Below are positions 48,298 to 58,363 of a DNA stretch of 64,000 bases, piece by piece. The notes below the pieces were generated by a model. That model had not been told where the DNA came from, made no database searches, and worked only from the letters and a program-made list of their open reading frames with translations. The position numbers were made by a program, and so were the translations under genes. Position 1 is the first letter of the stretch; each line of letters starts with the position of its first letter. The stretch covers positions 186,001 to 250,000 of the forward strand of contig NZ_JACHLR010000001.1 of assembly GCF_014204535.1 (NCBI RefSeq). Reading direction: 5' to 3'. Source of the DNA: Novosphingobium chloroacetimidivorans. Lineage in GTDB: Bacteria; Pseudomonadota; Alphaproteobacteria; Sphingomonadales; Sphingomonadaceae.

Positions 48298-49089
48298 ATG
48301 TCGATAGTCGAACGTCCCGCTGTCCTGATCACCGGCGGTGCGCGCCGCATCGGAGCGGCCATTGCAACTGCCTTTGGTGCGGCGGGCTGGCATGTGGTGA
48401 TCCACTACGGCACCTCCCGCGCAGAAGCGGAGGCGCTCGCCGCCACCCTCGACTCGGCTGAAATCGTCGGCGCCGACTTGCGCGACCTCACCGCGGCAAC
48501 GTCCATGATCGCTCACCTCGCCACGCGTCTCGCCGATTGGCGCGTGCTGGTGAACTGCGCGAGCGTCTTCGAACTGGACGATGTCGACGCGCTTCAGCCT
48601 ACGGTGTTCGGCCATGCCATGCAGGTCAATGCGGCGACGCCGGCCCTGTTGGCACAGGCCTTCCTCCGAGATGCCAGGGCGCGTGCCGGTCGACGGGTGA
48701 TTGCGGTCACCGACCAGAAGATCGAGAATCCCAATCCGGACTTCTTCTCCTACACGATGAGCAAGCATGCGCTCGCCGCGACGATCCCGATGCTGTCGAT
48801 GGCGCGCACTGACTCGCGCGATCGGATCTACGGCCTGGCCCCCGGCGCCATCCTCGCCAGTCACGACCAGCACGAATCGGAGATCGAACGCTCGCACCGC
48901 ATGAACCTGCTTGAGCGCAAGACCGGCGCCGACGAGATCGCGCAAGCCGCGTTATTCCTGTCCGAAGGCTGGCTCGCCAGCGGCGAGACGCTCTTCATCG
49001 ATTCGGGTCAGCACCTGCTCGCCCAACCCCGCGACGTGCTGTTCCTGGCGCGCGAGGCAGAGGCCGCTTCCGGCGCGAGTGCAGCATAG
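48298..49089 (+). CDS. SDR oxidoreductase of the pteridine-reductase/FolM type
   Basis: 263 residues. Cofactor loop TGGARRIG (the RRIG variant is typical of pteridine reductases/FolM), NCAS for the NNAG motif, and catalytic YTMSK (YxxxK). The usual acidic aa after the second strand is replaced by HYGTSRAEAE, which favours NADPH. Function as a dihydromonapterin/dihydrofolate reductase is inferred. C-terminal tail is Ala/Glu-rich. It is followed by cfa. Confidence 0.8.
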   Translation: MSIVERPAVLITGGARRIGAAIATAFGAAGWHVVIHYGTSRAEAEALAATLDSAEIVGADLRDLTAATSMIAHLATRLADWRVLVNCASVFELDDVDALQPTVFGHAMQVNAATPALLAQAFLRDARARAGRRVIAVTDQKIENPNPDFFSYTMSKHALAATIPMLSMARTDSRDRIYGLAPGAILASHDQHESEIERSHRMNLLERKTGADEIAQAALFLSEGWLASGETLFIDSGQHLLAQPRDVLFLAREAEAASGASAA

Positions 49090-49199
49090 CCCCTTGTCTC
49101 GTCGGGTGGTGAAGCTAGGTATGCGCTCCATGGCTTCCTCCCCCGATATAGTCCGTCCCCCCTGCCGTACGATCCGCATGGCTGGAGCGAAGTAGGATC

Positions 49200-50453
49200 T
49201 TGGCCAAACGGTTGCTTGATCGCTTTCTCGGCCGCGTGGTGCGCAAGGGCACGCTCGAAGTGCTGCGTCCTGACGGATCGACCACTCGCTTTGGCACGCC
49301 GCAGCCTGGCTTTCCCGATGTCGCGATCCGCTTCACCGAGGCGGCGGGTGAACGGCGTATCCTGCTCGATCCGCGGCTTGGCGCGGCAGAGGCGTTCATG
49401 GACGGCCAGCTGCTGGTCGAGCGCGGCGACATCATGGACCTTCTCGCGCTGATCCGCGGCAATGGGCCCTGGGATCGCGGCGGCAGTCTGCGCCCGCCGA
49501 AACTTGCGCGCCGAATCCGCAACCGCCTGGCCCACCACTTGGAAAGCTTCAACAAGGCGAGGCGGTCCAAGGCCAATGTCGCGCACCACTACGATGTCGG
49601 CAACGCGCTGTACCGCCTGTTCCTCGATACCGATCACATGCAGTACTCGTGCGCCTATTGGCCGAGCGAGGACATGACGCTGGAGCAGGCGCAGGAAGCC
49701 AAGCTGGCGCACATTGCCGCCAAGCTGGCACTGGCACCGGGTCAGCGCGTGCTCGACATCGGCTGCGGCTGGGGCGGCATGGCGATCTATCTTGCCAGCC
49801 ATGCCGAGGTGCGCGTCCACGGCATCACCCTGAGCGAGGAGCAACTCGCGCTTGCCCGCGAGCGCGCGGAAGCGGCCGGAGTCGCCGAGCGCATCACCTT
49901 CGAGCTGGTCGATTATCGCGACCTCGCCAAGCGTGGGGAGCGCTACGATCGGATCGTCTCGGTCGGCATGTTCGAGCATGTCGGCCAGCCGCAGTTTGAA
50001 ACCTACTTCCGCGCCTGCGCCAACATGCTCGCGGACGATGGGGTAATGCTGCTGCACACGATCGGGCGCATGGGCTCGCCCGGCTCCACCGATGCCTTCA
50101 CGCGCAAGTACATCTTCCCTGGCGGCTACATCCCGGCGCTCAGCGAGACCGTGGCGGCCAGCGAGAAGGTGCGCCTGATCGCGACCGACATAGAGACGCT
50201 GCGCCTGCACTACGCCCGCACCTTGCGCGCGTGGTACGCACGCTGCGTCGCGAACCGCGAGGCGATCGTCACCATGTACGACGAGCGGTTCTATCGCATG
50301 TGGATCTTCTATCTCGCGGGCGCGACGGCGGCGTTCGAGAGCGGCGGCATGTGCAACTACCAGATCCAGTATGTCCGCTCGCGCCACGCCTTACCCTTGA
50401 CCAGGGACTACCTGGCAGACGCGGAACGCGGCCTGCTCGGCTCGCGCCAGTGA
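49200..50453 (+). CDS. cfa: cyclopropane-fatty-acyl-phospholipid synthase family protein
   Basis: 417 residues from a TTG at 49200 (AGGA four bases upstream, protein starts LAKRLLDRFLGRVVRKG). No nearer ATG precedes the conserved region. SAM-binding motif VLDIGCGWGGMA, substrate-side motif NVAHHYDVGNALYRLFLD and YSCAYWPSEDMTLEQAQEAKL are classic. It transfers a methylene from SAM to membrane unsaturated fatty acids. It overlaps the next gene by 4 bp. Confidence 0.92.
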   Translation: MAKRLLDRFLGRVVRKGTLEVLRPDGSTTRFGTPQPGFPDVAIRFTEAAGERRILLDPRLGAAEAFMDGQLLVERGDIMDLLALIRGNGPWDRGGSLRPPKLARRIRNRLAHHLESFNKARRSKANVAHHYDVGNALYRLFLDTDHMQYSCAYWPSEDMTLEQAQEAKLAHIAAKLALAPGQRVLDIGCGWGGMAIYLASHAEVRVHGITLSEEQLALARERAEAAGVAERITFELVDYRDLAKRGERYDRIVSVGMFEHVGQPQFETYFRACANMLADDGVMLLHTIGRMGSPGSTDAFTRKYIFPGGYIPALSETVAASEKVRLIATDIETLRLHYARTLRAWYARCVANREAIVTMYDERFYRMWIFYLAGATAAFESGGMCNYQIQYVRSRHALPLTRDYLADAERGLLGSRQ

Positions 50454-50974
50454 GGCTGCTGGCCGCCCTGCTCGCGGCTTTCGCGGCACTGGCCGCCGGC
50501 AGCGCGCAGGCCCGCGTGATCGTCTCATTCTACAGCGTGCCGGGCTCGGTGCTGACCGGGCGCTCCGTCCATGCCTTCGTGACGCTCAAGGGCACGCTCG
50601 ATGCGGACGGGCGAGCGGTGGACGAGAACTATGGCTTCTCCGCCCTGACCTGGAACCCGGCCGGGTTCTTCCGCCCGGTCCCCCAGACCATGCTGATCGA
50701 AAAGCCGGACTACATCCGCCGCGCCCATTATCACTTCCGCGTTCCGGTCACGGATGCCGCCTACCATCGGATCGTCCAGGAAGTGCAGCTGTGGTGGCAT
50801 GATCCCGGGCATCTGTGGGACATCGACGAGCGCAATTGCGTCACGTTCGTCGGCGTCGTGGCGCAGATGAGCGGGTTGCAGGCGGACTTCCCGCCCAAGA
50901 TCATGCGCAAGCCTCGCGCCTATCTCGATCACCTCGCCACGCTGAACCCGCAGGTCGATCGCAGCGCCAAGTAG
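50450..50974 (+). CDS. secreted protein with permuted papain-fold (NlpC/P60-LRAT-like) pattern
   Basis: 174 residues from a GTG at 50450 that overlaps the cfa stop (GTGA). Signal peptide [20 protein letters not shown]. The mature protein has HAFVTL (possible catalytic His) followed 80-90 residues later by NCVTFVG (possible catalytic Cys), the His-then-NC order of circularly permuted NlpC/P60-like enzymes. [13 protein letters not shown] lies between. The fold is inferred from this pattern alone. Coupled to cfa. Confidence 0.72.
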   Translation: MRLLAALLAAFAALAAGSAQARVIVSFYSVPGSVLTGRSVHAFVTLKGTLDADGRAVDENYGFSALTWNPAGFFRPVPQTMLIEKPDYIRRAHYHFRVPVTDAAYHRIVQEVQLWWHDPGHLWDIDERNCVTFVGVVAQMSGLQADFPPKIMRKPRAYLDHLATLNPQVDRSAK

Positions 50975-51047
50975 TGCGTCGTTGCGTGCGGGGACGAGCG
51001 CTGATACCGGCGCTCGCGTATTTCCCTGTGCGGAGCAGTTCCCTAAG

Positions 51048-52280
<1,233 letters not shown>

Positions 52281-52418
52281 GGTGAGTTGCTAACAGGAAC
52301 TTACCCAAGCGGGACAAGCCGTTCACAGTACGGGGTGACCCGACCCTGAGGGGGTGCCCTTCTCAAGATTGTGCCTGTACCCACCGTCTCGCATCTGCGG
52401 GATGGAGTGGGAGGACCA

Positions 52419-52961
52419 ATGACAGCCAACAGGAAGCCGCTTTCGGCGCGTGCGAAGCTTGCGCCCAAGGCGGCTCTCAACGCCGCACTGGCATTGCCAT
52501 TCGTCGGCATAATGTTGGCCGCAGGGGCGGCCGCGCCGGCGCTAGCGGATCAACCCGCCGGGCTGATCGCTCCGGCTGCTGTGCCCTTCGCCGCAATCGC
52601 GGCGCCTGGAACTTTGGTGGATCAGCCTCCGCTTACTGCGGCGCAACCGGCCGCGGAGCCGACCTACCAGAAGCTCGCCTCTGGCATGGCCAGCTATTAC
52701 GGACGCGAACTTGCTGGAAATCGCACCGCAAGCGGCGAGCGTTTCAACCCGGCGGACCTGACCGCCGCACATCGCACCCTGCCCCTTGGCAGCAAGGTGC
52801 GCGTTACGAATTCTCGCACCGGCGATTCGGTGATCGTGCGCATCAACGATCGCGGCCCATTTCATGGCAATCGCCTGATCGACTTGTCGGAAGCCGCAGC
52901 TCGCCAGATCGGTATACGCGCCGCCGGCCGTGGCTTGGTGGACCTTGCCGTAGCCAACTAA
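52419..52961 (+). CDS. rlpA: RlpA-type septal ring lytic transglycosylase (DPBB domain)
   Basis: 180 residues from the ATG at 52419 with GGGAGGA upstream. Signal/anchor (ALALPFVGIMLAAGAAAPALA), Ala/Pro-rich linker, then the double-psi beta-barrel: GMASYYGRELAGNRTASGERF (catalytic D/E region), AHRTLPLGSKVRVTN, VRINDRGPF. No SPOR domain, so this is the minimal RlpA form. Cleaves denuded glycan at division sites in relatives. The 260 bases after it are G-rich and hold no gene. Confidence 0.9.
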   Translation: MTANRKPLSARAKLAPKAALNAALALPFVGIMLAAGAAAPALADQPAGLIAPAAVPFAAIAAPGTLVDQPPLTAAQPAAEPTYQKLASGMASYYGRELAGNRTASGERFNPADLTAAHRTLPLGSKVRVTNSRTGDSVIVRINDRGPFHGNRLIDLSEAAARQIGIRAAGRGLVDLAVAN

Positions 52962-53223
52962 CTCGCGTCAGCCGCAGCGCGCCAAGGCCGCCCTGAGGGA
53001 AGGCCGACGCAGCGGGTGGGGGTGGGGGATACCGCGCCGGCCTTCACATCACCAACGTGGCCGCGTGAAGACCGTTCCAGAGCTGCGATAAACGGTGCAT
53101 TCTTGTCGGTAGAATGAGTGCGCGATTCCGCGTTGTTCTGGCCGATTGCGAGCCCCAAAAAACTTTCCTACACGAACCACTTAGGTTAGTCGGTCGAGAG
53201 CAAGCCGATCGAAGGACCCGCTT

Positions 53224-53586
53224 ATGTCTTGTATGCAACACCTGCTGCACCGCGATCCGGCACAAGGCCTCGCCGGGTCCACTCCCGCCGATTCTGCGGA
53301 CAACGATCGGCGGCAACCGCCATGGCAAGAATCTGGCCGCCCGTCGTCGATCTACACTGCACGAGCCCGCCCGACGTTTCTCTACGTCATGTACGCCATG
53401 ATCCTCTGCTCCATCCCCATCGGCATCGTTGCCGGCATCAGCCCGGCCACGGCCCGTCAGATCGCGGACGGCATGACGCGCTACCTCGCTGCTCTGCCGG
53501 AGCCGCTCTACGCGCTCTTCGGGACCGGATACCTCGGCTATGCGACGCTACGACAATGGGGCAAGACCAAGGGCTTGGATCGCTGA
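53224..53586 (+). CDS. holin-family (GTA/HP1 3TM-type) membrane protein
   Basis: 120 residues from the ATG at 53224, which has GAAGGA seven bases upstream. The first 45 residues are polar and not holin-like. From RARPTFLYVMYAMILCSIPIGIVAGI onward, with YALFGTGYLGYATLRQWGK at the end, the sequence resembles the C-terminal part of the '3TM holin' family of phages and alphaproteobacterial gene-transfer agents. Two hydrophobic segments are visible, and the usual third (N-terminal) one is missing. No capsid or tail genes are near. RlpA is the previous gene and aroQ the next. Confidence 0.65.
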   Translation: MSCMQHLLHRDPAQGLAGSTPADSADNDRRQPPWQESGRPSSIYTARARPTFLYVMYAMILCSIPIGIVAGISPATARQIADGMTRYLAALPEPLYALFGTGYLGYATLRQWGKTKGLDR

Positions 53587-53737
53587 CGCTGCGTCGATCC
53601 GTGCCACCGGCGCGCGAAACTTGAGGACCGGCGCACTGCGCAGGCCTGGCATCTGACCCGGAGTCCCCTCCTTGCCCTCCCTTGCACAGTCGCCCCTGTC
53701 GGCTATGCACGGCGCAATCGTTCGGAGAGGTCGTTGC

Positions 53738-54175
53738 ATGTCGCAAAAGCTGGTTCTGGTCCTTAACGGACCCAACCTCAATCTGCTCGGCCAACGGGAG
53801 CCGGGGATCTACGGCTCGGCGACGCTGGACGACATCGGCGCGGCCCTGACCGAGCGGGGCGAGGCACTTGGCGTCACGGTCGAAAGCCGCCAGTCCAATC
53901 ACGAAGGTGCCCTGGTCGATTGGCTGCACGAGGCGCAATCGCGGGGCGCCCAAGCGGTGATCCTCAATGCCGGCGCCTATACGCACACTTCGGTGGCGCT
54001 GCTCGACGCAATCCGCGCGATCGACGTGCCGGTCATCGAAGTGCACTTGTCCAACCCGCACGCACGCGAGGCCTTTCGCCACACCTCGTGGATCGCACCG
54101 GCTGCCAAGGGCACGATCGCCGGCTTCGGCGCCGATAGCTACCTGCTCGCTCTGGAAGCGGCAGCGCGGCTCTAG
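53738..54175 (+). CDS. aroQ: 3-dehydroquinate dehydratase, type II
   Basis: 145 residues from the ATG at 53738. Third step of the shikimate pathway. Signature GPNLNLLGQREPGIYG (catalytic Tyr), QSNHEGALVDWLHEA, NAGAYTHTSVAL (catalytic His), EVHLSNPHAREAFRHTS. In many alphaproteobacteria accB-accC follow; here a convergent small membrane protein gene follows. Confidence 0.96.
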   Translation: MSQKLVLVLNGPNLNLLGQREPGIYGSATLDDIGAALTERGEALGVTVESRQSNHEGALVDWLHEAQSRGAQAVILNAGAYTHTSVALLDAIRAIDVPVIEVHLSNPHAREAFRHTSWIAPAAKGTIAGFGADSYLLALEAAARL

Positions 54176-54181
54176 TCGCCT

Positions 54182-54469
54182 CTAGAATATACCGACCGCG
54201 CCCTGCGCCCACACGAGCAGCACGATGAAGCCCACCACCATCGCCACGCCGATGCGATGCGTGCGATGCACGATCCGGCTCGCCGCAAGCTCATAGATCA
54301 GCCCGGCGCCACCCAGCAGGATCGCTGCAGCCGCGAAATCGGATGCAGTCCAGTTAACCTCGCGCGTGAACCGCATGGCAAGAGCAGGCAGGATCAAGAG
54401 GAGCGCGATGGCAGACCACATCACCCATCGCCGCAGCCCCGGCCCGCTTGCACGGCTCATCACATTCAT
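54182..54469 (-). CDS. small membrane protein
   Basis: 95 residues from the ATG at 54469 (GGAG eight bases upstream). Three hydrophobic helices (VMWSAIALLLILPALAM; DFAAAAILLGGAGLIYEL; IGVAMVVGFIVLLVWAQGAVG). No recognised family. It ends 6 bp from aroQ, convergent, and lies downstream of the Lrp gene. Confidence 0.7.
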   Translation of the reverse strand: MNVMSRASGPGLRRWVMWSAIALLLILPALAMRFTREVNWTASDFAAAAILLGGAGLIYELAASRIVHRTHRIGVAMVVGFIVLLVWAQGAVGIF

Positions 54470-54538
54470 GTCACGTACTCCGTCACTCGAGAACACGCCG
54501 AGTGTGCGCGGTTCGCATCCGACCTGCAAGGCCGCGCG

Positions 54539-55009
54539 CTACTCCAATGGCACGCCCGGCAGGCTCTTGGCCGTGCGGATGGTCAGTGAAGTCTTGACGC
54601 TGTCCACGTTAGGCGCCGGCGTCAGCTTCGATGTCAGGAATTCCTGGAAACTCTGCAGGTCGCGGCTGACGATCTTGATGATGAAATCGATCTCGCCGTT
54701 GAGCATGTGGCACTCGCGCACTTCGGGCAAATCGCGCATATGGTCTTCGAACGCGCGCAACGCTTCCTCGGCCTGGCTCTTCAAGCTGACGAGCGCGAAG
54801 ACCGTGATCGTGAACCCTAGCTTGGAGGCGTCGAGGTCGGCGTGATACCCTTGGATGACGCCCGCCTCCTCAAGGCTGCGCACGCGGCGCAAGCACGGCG
54901 GCGCCGTCAGACCGACGCGGTGTGCGAGCTCGACATTGGTGATCCGGCCCTCATCCTGGAGCTCGGCGAGGAGGCGGCGGTCGATGTCGTCGAGATTGAT
55001 CATGGGCAT
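54539..55009 (-). CDS. Lrp/AsnC-family transcriptional regulator
   Basis: 156 residues. N-terminal HTH (DDIDRRLLAELQDEGRITNVELAHRVGLTAPPCLRRV, recognition helix near SLTAPPCL) and C-terminal RAM domain (GYHADLDASKLGF, LPEVRECHMLNGEIDFIIKI). Such proteins sense amino acids. The ATG at 55009 has a GAGG 10 bases upstream; a second ATG at 55003 is possible. Its divergent neighbour is a histidine-kinase-like gene; 228 AT-richer bases (one AT-rich stretch at about 55080-55095) separate them. Confidence 0.92.
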   Translation of the reverse strand: MPMINLDDIDRRLLAELQDEGRITNVELAHRVGLTAPPCLRRVRSLEEAGVIQGYHADLDASKLGFTITVFALVSLKSQAEEALRAFEDHMRDLPEVRECHMLNGEIDFIIKIVSRDLQSFQEFLTSKLTPAPNVDSVKTSLTIRTAKSLPGVPLE

Positions 55010-55237
55010 GCTTGGCGTGCCTCGTTAGCAACGAAGAGGATCAGCAGGCAACAATCCGAAGACGTGCCAAGCGCTGACGAAATATTATTGTTCCCTAGCG
55101 CAATTGTCCCGCTTTGCAACGCTCCAGCCGCGGCGCTTTCCGCCGAGCCGGGGTTTGCTAGTGAGAGGCCCCCTACGGGTTCTTCCGTGAAGCGCCGCCG
55201 CGCGCGCATCGGATCCCGTGAGCGCCGCAAGGACTTG

Positions 55238-56905
55238 ATGCACTTCGACGATCGCCTGGCTACCGTGCTGCAGATGCCCGTTCAGGGGCCGGCGATGGCG
55301 CGCATCCAGTGGCGCCAATTGCTCGACCTGCTCGCGCGCGACGAGCAGCGCATGGAGCACAGCGAGGCGCTCGACGCCGCGTTCGTGCGCCTCGACCAGC
55401 TTTCCGGGCGGATCCCCGAAGACGAGCGCGTCGCGATCCTGCGCGAGCCGATGATGCGTATCGCCAATCCGGAACTCGTCGAGCACCTGGCATCAGCGAA
55501 ACCAGCCGTCGCCATCGCCGCCATCGCTGCTGCCGACTTATCCGATGCCGATTGGTTGGAACTCATCCCCGCGCTGCCGGTGCAGGCGAGAGGCATCCTG
55601 CGGCACCGGCAGGGCTTCAGCCCTGCAATCACCGCACTCCTCGACAGGTTGGGCATCGGCGACCGCGGCTTGCCCGGTGCGCGCGGCTCGGCCGTGCCCG
55701 AGCGAAGCGGACGCCCCGAACTGGTGGTGCTGGAAGGCGGAGGTGGGCTGGCGCGCGCGCCTGTGCAAGAGGCAGCCGGAGGAGCAGGGATCGGCGCGAT
55801 CGTTCGCCGCATCGAGGAATTCCGCAAGGCGCGCGCCGGGTCCGAGGTTACGAGCGACTTCGATGAGACGTCGTCCGAAGGCCTCGGCCTCGCTCGGGCG
55901 ACTGTTCGAGCCGTGGACTTCGCAACCGATCCGGCGGGACGGATAGACTGGGCGGAAGGCGTCCTTGGGTCTTCGCTCGTCGGGACCCTGCTGGCGGGCC
56001 TCGGCGCTGACCCCGCCGCGCTAGGCCAGGCGCTGCGGCTGCGCCAGCCCTTGCGCAAGTTTGTCGTCGCCCTGCCCGGGGCCCCCGATCTTGCCGGTGA
56101 ATGGCGCATCGATGCCTTGCCGCAGTTCGCACCGGCGGACGGCCGGTTCATCGGCTATGCGGGGCGCCTGCGCCGATTCCCAGCGCCCTCGCAGCCGACG
56201 CCGCAGGACACCGAGGGCGACAGCATGCGCCAGGTGCTGCACGAACTGCGCACACCGGCGAACGCCATCCAGATCGCGGCCGAGATCATCCAGCAGCAAC
56301 TCTATGGTCCCGCGCCGCACGAGTATCGCGCGCTCGCGGCATCGATCGCCGGCGATACTGCGCAGATCCTCGCAGGCTTCGACGAACTCGACCGGCTGGT
56401 GAAGCTGGAGAACGGCAGCCAGGTTCCCGCCAGCGGCAACTGCGACCTCGCCGTGATCGTCGAAGAGACCGTGGCCAGGCTGCAGGCCTGGACCGGCCCA
56501 CGCGGCGGCGGCTTCGTCCTGCCCGAGAGCGCGCCATCGCTGCCGGTCGGGATCGATGGCGAGGAAGTCGCGCGCCTGGTCTGGCGACTGCTCGCCGGGC
56601 TCGTCGGCCTGACCGCTCCTGGCGAAGCGCTCAGCCTCGATCTCACCTATGTTGGTGCTCAAGCGGTGCTGACGGTCCACATGCCGCCAGCCATGGTCGA
56701 GCGCATGGACGTGGCAGCCGCCAGTGGGCAGCCTCTCGATGCCAATCGGTCACTGTCCTCGGGCATGTTCGGAATCGGCTTCACCCTGCGGCTGGCTGCG
56801 GCCGAGGCGGCCGCGGCAGGCGGTGCATTACGACGTGTTGCTCGCACTTTGCAGCTCGCCCTTCCCTGCTTGACCCCCGCTGCATCACGCCATACCCACG
56901 CTTGA
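55238..56905 (+). CDS. histidine-kinase-like protein with degenerate ATPase domain
   Basis: 555 residues from the ATG at 55238 (AAGGA six bases upstream). N-terminal 320 residues: a helical, HEAT-like region (AVAIAAIAAADLSDADW), Gly-rich linker, and a PAS-like segment (about residues 230-315). HisKA follows with H335 in VLHELRTPANAIQ. The ATPase part has no Asn in the N box (VWRLLAGLVG instead of xNLLxNA) and no DxGxG. Only a G2-like GMFGIGFTLRL remains. The H box suggests phosphotransfer, but autophosphorylation is doubtful. Confidence 0.75.
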   Translation: MHFDDRLATVLQMPVQGPAMARIQWRQLLDLLARDEQRMEHSEALDAAFVRLDQLSGRIPEDERVAILREPMMRIANPELVEHLASAKPAVAIAAIAAADLSDADWLELIPALPVQARGILRHRQGFSPAITALLDRLGIGDRGLPGARGSAVPERSGRPELVVLEGGGGLARAPVQEAAGGAGIGAIVRRIEEFRKARAGSEVTSDFDETSSEGLGLARATVRAVDFATDPAGRIDWAEGVLGSSLVGTLLAGLGADPAALGQALRLRQPLRKFVVALPGAPDLAGEWRIDALPQFAPADGRFIGYAGRLRRFPAPSQPTPQDTEGDSMRQVLHELRTPANAIQIAAEIIQQQLYGPAPHEYRALAASIAGDTAQILAGFDELDRLVKLENGSQVPASGNCDLAVIVEETVARLQAWTGPRGGGFVLPESAPSLPVGIDGEEVARLVWRLLAGLVGLTAPGEALSLDLTYVGAQAVLTVHMPPAMVERMDVAAASGQPLDANRSLSSGMFGIGFTLRLAAAEAAAAGGALRRVARTLQLALPCLTPAASRHTHA

Positions 56906-56939
56906 CGATCGCTCGCGCCGGTCAGGGGGGCTCGGCGGC

Positions 56940-57974
56940 TTGGATGCGATCGCACGTGGGGGATACCCGTTGCCGGGTCCGAACATTCTCGACCGACCTG
57001 TACACCCTGATTTCGTCCGTTTCGGCGATGATTTCGGACAGCGCTTCCTCGTCACGGTGGACACGGAGGAGGAGTTCGACTGGGACCAGCCGATCCAGCG
57101 TGAGCGCCACACGCTCGACACGATTCCGGCCTTGCGGACATTCCAGGACTTTTGCGAAAGTCATGGTGTCGTTCCCGTCTACCTGATCGACTATCCCATT
57201 GCGAACTCGCCGCTCGCGGTGGAAGCGATCGGCGAGGCCGTGGCCGCCGGACGCGCCGAGGTCGGGGTGCAGCTCCACCCCTGGGTCAGTCCTCCGCTCG
57301 ACGAGGACGTGACCGAGTTCAACAGCTATGCCGGCAACCTCCCGTTCGAACTGGAGCGCGAGAAGTTCCGCATCCTGCGCGACACGATCGAAAGCAACTT
57401 CGGCAAGGCACCCCTGATCTACCGGGCCGGCCGCTATGGCCTGGGTCCACGCAGCGCCGAGATCCTGGCCGAGAACGGGCTGACGATCGATACCTCGGTG
57501 CGCGCCCGGTTTGACTACAGTGGGACCGGCGGCCCCAACTATCGCGACCATCCGCTGCGTCCTTATTGGATCGATCGCAGCGCACGATTGATGGAATTGC
57601 CGCTGACGACGGTTTTCTGGGGGCCGCTGCGCCAGCTGGGCGGCACGATCTACCCGCAGATGTGGCGCGCGCCATCCGCGCGGGGCATGCTGTCGAAAGC
57701 CGGACTGCTGGAGCGCATCCCCCTCACGCCCGAAGGTGTCACCTCCGAAGAGGCGATCCGCGGCATCGACGTGGCGGTCGACGATGGCCTGCCGGTGCTG
57801 GTGCTCTCGTTCCACAGCCCCTCGCTCGCCCCGGGCTACACGCCCTACGTCCGCAACGCCGCCGATCTTGAGTCACTCTACGCCTGGTGGCGCGATGTGT
57901 TCGCCCATCTGGCCAAGCGCGCCATCAAGCCGACCAGCGTGGCCGACATCATGTCGCGCGTGGAGCTTGCCTAG
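56940..57974 (+). CDS. polysaccharide deacetylase family protein (CE4-like)
   Basis: 344 residues from a TTG at 56940 (AGGGGGG upstream; no nearer ATG in frame). The NodB-like core has D41-T-E at VTVDTEEEFDW, VQLHPW in the metal site and YRAGRYGLG as the arginine motif. The usual signal peptide is absent. Such enzymes remove N-acetyl groups from chitin/peptidoglycan/exopolysaccharide; the substrate is not deducible. 35 bp after the histidine-kinase-like gene. Confidence 0.8.
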   Translation: MDAIARGGYPLPGPNILDRPVHPDFVRFGDDFGQRFLVTVDTEEEFDWDQPIQRERHTLDTIPALRTFQDFCESHGVVPVYLIDYPIANSPLAVEAIGEAVAAGRAEVGVQLHPWVSPPLDEDVTEFNSYAGNLPFELEREKFRILRDTIESNFGKAPLIYRAGRYGLGPRSAEILAENGLTIDTSVRARFDYSGTGGPNYRDHPLRPYWIDRSARLMELPLTTVFWGPLRQLGGTIYPQMWRAPSARGMLSKAGLLERIPLTPEGVTSEEAIRGIDVAVDDGLPVLVLSFHSPSLAPGYTPYVRNAADLESLYAWWRDVFAHLAKRAIKPTSVADIMSRVELA

Positions 57975-58052
57975 ACGCCCAGGGCAGTCTAACGGGCCTC
58001 GTCCGGCAGGTCGAAAGGCCCGCCGGATCCGGTCGGATCGTCGGCGGCGGCC

Positions 58053-58128
58053 GGGCCTGTAGCTCAGCGGTTAGAGCTGGCCGCTCATAACGGCTAGGTC
58101 GCGGGTTCGAATCCTGCCGGGCCCACCA
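58053..58128 (+). tRNA. tRNA-Ile (CAT anticodon, minor Ile2)
   Basis: 76 bases with encoded CCA. Acceptor GGGCCTG/CGGGCCC, anticodon stem GGCCG/CGGCT with loop CTCATAA. The CAT anticodon could read as Met, but the acceptor and T arm (GCGGG-TTCGAAT-CCTGC) match alphaproteobacterial tRNA-Ile2, whose C34 is modified to lysidine. Confidence 0.85.
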
Positions 58129-58171
58129 TCGTACGCTCGTTCGCAGCGTCGGTGCACGATTACATCCGCGT

Positions 58172-58251
<80 letters not shown>

Positions 58252-58363
58252 TCTGCAACCACTGGAACCAAACTCCGAGAATTGAGTTCCGGTCGCGTTG
58301 AGGTGGGTCGCGCGAACGGGAGGTGCGGTCCTTTGTTCCGTGCCCTTCCCCAAGAGATGCTCG

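Noticed and set aside
53224..53586. Possible prophage or GTA remnant suggested by the holin-like gene
   Set aside because: No other phage or GTA structural gene is present within 10 kb on either side, and the neighbours are housekeeping genes.
58053..58128. Reading of the CAT anticodon as tRNA-Met
   Set aside because: Acceptor and T-arm sequence match alphaproteobacterial tRNA-Ile2, which is modified at C34; elongator and initiator tRNA-Met have other acceptors.
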